7,521 nt of DNA from Gammaproteobacteria bacterium (lineage in GTDB: Bacteria; Pseudomonadota; Gammaproteobacteria; Pseudomonadales; Azotimanducaceae), in contig VXNE01000603.1 in assembly GCA_009840715.1 (NCBI GenBank), forward strand, positions 1 to 7,521, read 5' to 3'. This document shows, piece after piece, positions 4,997-7,521 of the stretch. Made by a program: the position numbers and the translations under genes. The notes under the pieces are model-generated. The model ran no database searches. It was not told where the DNA came from and worked only from the letters and a program-made list of their open reading frames with translations. Numbering within the stretch: the first letter of the stretch is position 1; every line of letters starts with the position of its first letter.

Positions 4997-6376
4997 TCAC
5001 GCGAACAGGATGTTCCGGATGATGAACAGCGACAGGAACGCTTGCACCACGAAGATCCCCGCCACCGCCCAGCGCACCCATGGCTGCGGCAGCACCCGCG
5101 CGTCCATGCGGCGCTTCTGCAGGTAGAACGTCAGGAAGCTCTGCAGGGGCAGCATGAACGCCCCATACGTGGCCCCGAAGGTGACGAGGACGATGGGCTG
5201 CGGGAACCACAGGTAGAGCCCGCCGCTCACGATGGGCATGGCGACGACGTAGCCGGCGATCCACCTGCGCCGCAACGCGAGGTTGCTGCGCGGGATGAAT
5301 CCGAGGGTCACCAGCAGGTCGGGGAAGCTGCGCGACCCCGCGCCGATCCCGGACAGGGACGTCGAGAACAGGATGCAGAACGCCCCGAAACTGAAGAGCC
5401 AGAAGGACCAGGGGCCGAGGGTCTGCGTGTACATCCGCGACAGGACGGCGATCGTCTCGGAACCGGACGGCAGTTCCCCGATGCGATGGAGCACGCCGGC
5501 GCCCAGGAAGAAGAACGAGAGCGTCGCGAAAGTCAGGATGATCAGCGTCACCCAGACGTCGGTCTGGACCACGCGTATCCAGCCCCTCGCCCGATCCACC
5601 CACCCGGGATCGTTGCGGTCCCCGCCCACGAAGGTCGGATAGCCCTTCTCCACGCACCAGTAGGTATAGGCCGCGATCTCCCCCGAGGCGACGCCGGTGG
5701 CGCCATACATCGCCAGCGCCAGGACGGCGTGTTCGAGCGGGAAGTCGAAGGTCAGGCCGGACAGGATGTCGGCGCCCGTGGCGCGAAACTCCGTCGTCTG
5801 CATGAGGAGCGCAGAGACGATCGTCGCAGCGGTGAAACTCATGACGAGCACGAGCATCGCCTTCTCGAGGCGCATGTACGCCCCGGTGCCGAGGATGAGC
5901 ATGACCAGGGCGGCGGCGGACACCGTGGCCCACGTTTCGGTCATCCCCGGGACCACGGGTCCGAGCAGCAGCCCGAGCGCCTGGCCGGCGCCGCCGATGA
6001 TCCCGCCGCCGATGAGGATGCCGGGCACGAACCCCACGAGGCCGAGCCAGATCGGCCAGGCCACGCGCTCCTTGTTGAAGAAGCGGAGCTTGCCGGGCAG
6101 CCGGTTCAGGGCGCGCAGGTACGTGTCGCCCGTGGTGATGACGTAACGCGCGAGTTCCGCCTGGATGAGGGACTTGATCCAGCAGGAGAACAGCACCCAC
6201 CAGAGGAGGACGAAACCCGCGGCCGCTCCCAGCCCGGCCGTCAGCAGGATCTCGCCGGAACCCACGATGGAGCCGGAGACGACGATGCCGGGGCCCAGGT
6301 TGCGTAACCGTGCGAGCAGCCCCTGTGGCGGTTCCCGGGTTTCCCCCGGACGAATCGTGTAGGGATCGTCGCTCAC
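4997..6376 (-). CDS. Nramp-related membrane transporter with non-canonical metal-site motifs
   Basis: From GTG 6376 the protein has 459 residues and about 11 hydrophobic helices, matching Nramp/MntH-type transporters of the LeuT fold. TM1 starts at GPGIVVSGSIVGSGEILLTAGLG (28-50). Canonical Nramp proteins have DPGN in the unwound part of TM1; here it is GSGE (39-42). In TM6 the canonical MPH metal motif is replaced by MYGATGVASGEI (223-234). Thus TM1 and TM6 both carry an SGE triplet, as if an acidic pair replaced the usual Asp, Asn and Met ligands. The cargo may therefore not be Mn or Fe. The start was set at GTG 6376, 4 bases after the stop of the upstream gene; the frame is open further to 6547, but that Arg-rich stretch overlaps the preceding gene and does not look like protein. 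It is probably cotranscribed with the exported protein and sulfatase genes. Substrate unknown. Confidence 0.8.
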   Translation of the reverse strand: MSDDPYTIRPGETREPPQGLLARLRNLGPGIVVSGSIVGSGEILLTAGLGAAAGFVLLWWVLFSCWIKSLIQAELARYVITTGDTYLRALNRLPGKLRFFNKERVAWPIWLGLVGFVPGILIGGGIIGGAGQALGLLLGPVVPGMTETWATVSAAALVMLILGTGAYMRLEKAMLVLVMSFTAATIVSALLMQTTEFRATGADILSGLTFDFPLEHAVLALAMYGATGVASGEIAAYTYWCVEKGYPTFVGGDRNDPGWVDRARGWIRVVQTDVWVTLIILTFATLSFFFLGAGVLHRIGELPSGSETIAVLSRMYTQTLGPWSFWLFSFGAFCILFSTSLSGIGAGSRSFPDLLVTLGFIPRSNLALRRRWIAGYVVAMPIVSGGLYLWFPQPIVLVTFGATYGAFMLPLQSFLTFYLQKRRMDARVLPQPWVRWAVAGIFVVQAFLSLFIIRNILFA

Positions 6377-6380
6377 GCGG

Positions 6381-7061
6381 TCAGGAAGCGGTCGGTGTGC
6401 AGGCGTAGTCCGCGTACCGCACGCGCCGGTCCTCGTCCAGCGTCCTGAACAGGAAGGCCTTGCCGCGCATCCGGACGTGTACCGACTCGACCAGCAGGGC
6501 GTCCGACTCCGGGTCGCGGAACAAGGTCGTCTCCTGGCGGAACTCATGGATCTTCACGGTGGGACCCGGCGAGACTTCCTCGAGCGCTTCCAGCACGAAC
6601 AGCGTTGGCGCGAACCCGGACTTGCGCACCGTCAGCGTGCCCTGCAGCTTGTCCAGGAACGGCGGTGCGTCGCTGTCCTCGGACGGCGCCAGGGCGAAGG
6701 TGAAGGTCAGCGTCTCGTAGTCCTCGTCGGCGAGGAGGACCGTCTCTTCGCGCGCCATCGCGGCGAGGTCGAACTCCGTGGGATGTCCGCGCCGCTCGCG
6801 GTCCTCGGAGCCCCGCTCGTAACGATCGAGTTCCTCGAGGGACGGCGACCTGTCGCCGATGGCGACGAGACGCCAGCCCTCGCCGGGCGTGAAGCGCTCC
6901 TCGAGCTCGCGGCCCTGGATCGTCGCGCGCGTCGTGTAGCTGCAGGACAGCCGTTCGTCCGTCGGGGGATTGGCGTCGGCGACGGACCGGAACAGGGAAA
7001 GGGCGCGCTCGTCCCCCGCGGCGAGGACGAGCAACAACGCAGTGCCGGCGAGGACGCCCAT
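6381..7061 (-). CDS. Exported protein of unknown function
   Basis: This 226-residue protein starts at ATG 7061 with a short hydrophobic leader (MGVLAGTALLLVLAAG), which suggests export to the periplasm, though it lacks the usual N-terminal Lys or Arg. The rest is charged and predicted by eye to be mainly beta strands after about residue 115: YETLTFTFALAP, GTLTVRKSGF, TVKIHEFRQETTLFR, LLVESVHVRMRGKAFLFRT. Two cysteines, C40 and C221, could form a disulfide linking the two ends. I do not recognise the family; the repeated amphipathic strands recall lipoprotein-carrier-like or other half-barrel periplasmic proteins, but this is only an impression. It lies 26 bases after the sulfatase stop and 4 bases before the transporter start, so the three genes are likely one transcript. 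No strong Shine-Dalgarno sequence is seen. Confidence 0.75.
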   Translation of the reverse strand: MGVLAGTALLLVLAAGDERALSLFRSVADANPPTDERLSCSYTTRATIQGRELEERFTPGEGWRLVAIGDRSPSLEELDRYERGSEDRERRGHPTEFDLAAMAREETVLLADEDYETLTFTFALAPSEDSDAPPFLDKLQGTLTVRKSGFAPTLFVLEALEEVSPGPTVKIHEFRQETTLFRDPESDALLVESVHVRMRGKAFLFRTLDEDRRVRYADYACTPTAS

Positions 7062-7087
7062 GTCAGCGCTGCCCGATGGCGCCCCGT

Positions 7088-7521
7088 CTACAGACCCAGC
7101 CGCTCGAACTGCGACGGCGGTGCGTCGACGCGTTCCATCGACCGCCGCAGCAGGTCCACGTAGCGCGCCTCCGCCGGCTTCCCGACGAGATTGCGCGTCT
7201 GCCCGGGGTCGTTGCCGAGGTGGAAGAGCTGCGAGTCGGCCACGATGTCGGTGCGCCGCATGCCGGAGCGGGTGCGGACCACGGGCATGTCGGTGTAAGG
7301 CAGGAAGCTGCCGAACTCCGCGTCGCGGAACATCCCGGCGCCCGGCAGGCTGTGGAAGTGGTAGGACGTCGGGACCTGGTAGTGCATGAAGAGCGGCGCG
7401 TTGTCGGCGCGTGCCGCGGCGCGGCGCCGACAATTTGTAGCCGAGGAGAACAGGAAGGGGGAGCCGCCCCACCCCCGAAAAAACCACACGCCCGCCGCCG
7501 GGCCGGGCGGAAACTGCACCC
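7088..7521 (-). CDS. Sulfatase, C-terminal end (cut by window edge)
   Basis: The frame is open from the right edge to TAG 7088-7090. The last ~107 residues (from about 7405 downward) look like the end of a type I arylsulfatase-family protein: NAPLFMHYQVPTSYHF, then LPYTDMPVVRTRSG, then the typical LFHLGNDPGQTRNLVGKP and a short helical end (RYVDLLRRSMERVDAPPSQFERLGL). The catalytic N-terminal domain with the formylglycine motif is outside the window. Sulfatases of this kind remove sulfate esters from glycans or small molecules, often in the periplasm of bacteria that use sulfated polysaccharides. The residues encoded between 7406 and 7521 (rich in Arg, Gly and Ala) do not resemble a sulfatase in this or the other two frames, so the sequence there may be erroneous. 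Confidence 0.7.
   Translation of the reverse strand, partial: VQFPPGPAAGVWFFRGWGGSPFLFSSATNCRRRAAARADNAPLFMHYQVPTSYHFHSLPGAGMFRDAEFGSFLPYTDMPVVRTRSGMRRTDIVADSQLFHLGNDPGQTRNLVGKPAEARYVDLLRRSMERVDAPPSQFERLGL
7401..7433. repeat. Perfect 10-bp inverted repeat near the right edge
   Basis: TTGTCGGCGC (7401-7410) and GCGCCGACAA (7424-7433) are exact inverted copies with a 13-base GC-rich loop. It lies inside the sulfatase frame, at the point where recognisable sulfatase sequence ends. There is no T run in the direction of transcription and no reason for a terminator there. A fold-back or read-end artefact is a likely explanation. Confidence 0.5.

Noticed and set aside
4370..6307. Long rightward open frame of 645 codons across the antitoxin and transporter genes
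   Set aside because: The translation is a repetitive charged sequence without domain features and is antisense to the transporter's membrane helices.
1..7521. CRISPR array, tRNA, rRNA or insertion sequence
   Set aside because: No regular direct repeats, tRNA-like cloverleaf, rRNA segments or transposase motifs were seen; the window is almost fully explained by protein-coding genes.

Overview
The window is about 7.5 kb of GC-rich, densely coding DNA, almost certainly from a Gram-negative bacterium: it has a TonB-dependent outer-membrane receptor, a sulfatase, an FCD-type GntR regulator and a VapBC toxin-antitoxin pair. The TonB box and plug style (LEEIVVTARKREER) is common in Gammaproteobacteria and some Alphaproteobacteria. 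I cannot place the organism more closely. It must be able to insert selenocysteine if the main finding below is right.

Left part (1-4258). A TonB-dependent receptor, cut by the left edge, runs leftward from 1049. A 171-bp intergenic region separates it from a rightward cluster of four genes: a GntR/FCD regulator (1221-1934), a one-domain MetE/UROD-fold methyltransferase-like protein (1937-3139), a cupin (3177-3743) and a glutathione peroxidase (3788-4258). Gaps are 2, 37 and 44 bp, so this looks like one operon. The intergenic region holds a perfect 18-bp palindrome inside the best sigma70-like promoter for the receptor, which makes the GntR protein the natural candidate to control receptor and operon together.

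The most notable feature is the glutathione peroxidase. Its reading frame has an in-frame TGA at 3893-3895, exactly at the catalytic Cys/Sec position (NLASQ-U-GHT). The frame then continues without damage through all other family motifs. Twenty-one bases after the TGA is a perfect 7-bp hairpin with a GGUC loop, and its tip (GCAGGUCUGC) is the same as the apical part of the E. coli fdhF SECIS element as I recall it. This is best read as a bacterial selenocysteine glutathione peroxidase of 156 residues. Conventional gene calling would split it into a 35-residue fragment and a 103-residue fragment.

Right part (4283-7521, all leftward). A VapC-like PIN toxin (4283-4699) overlaps its AbrB-like antitoxin (4696-4929). 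Upstream of them are an Nramp-related transporter with non-canonical TM1/TM6 motifs (4997-6376), an unrecognised exported protein (6381-7061) and the C-terminal end of a sulfatase (7088 to the right edge). Sulfatase, exported protein and transporter are closely spaced and probably cotranscribed. The last ~90 bases are odd: they follow a perfect 10-bp inverted repeat and do not read like sulfatase in any frame, so an assembly or read-end problem is possible there.

Taken together, the left cluster resembles a locus for uptake and processing of an unknown small molecule (receptor, regulator, methyltransferase-like enzyme, cupin) with a selenium-dependent peroxide-detoxifying enzyme at its end. 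The substrate cannot be told from the sequence.
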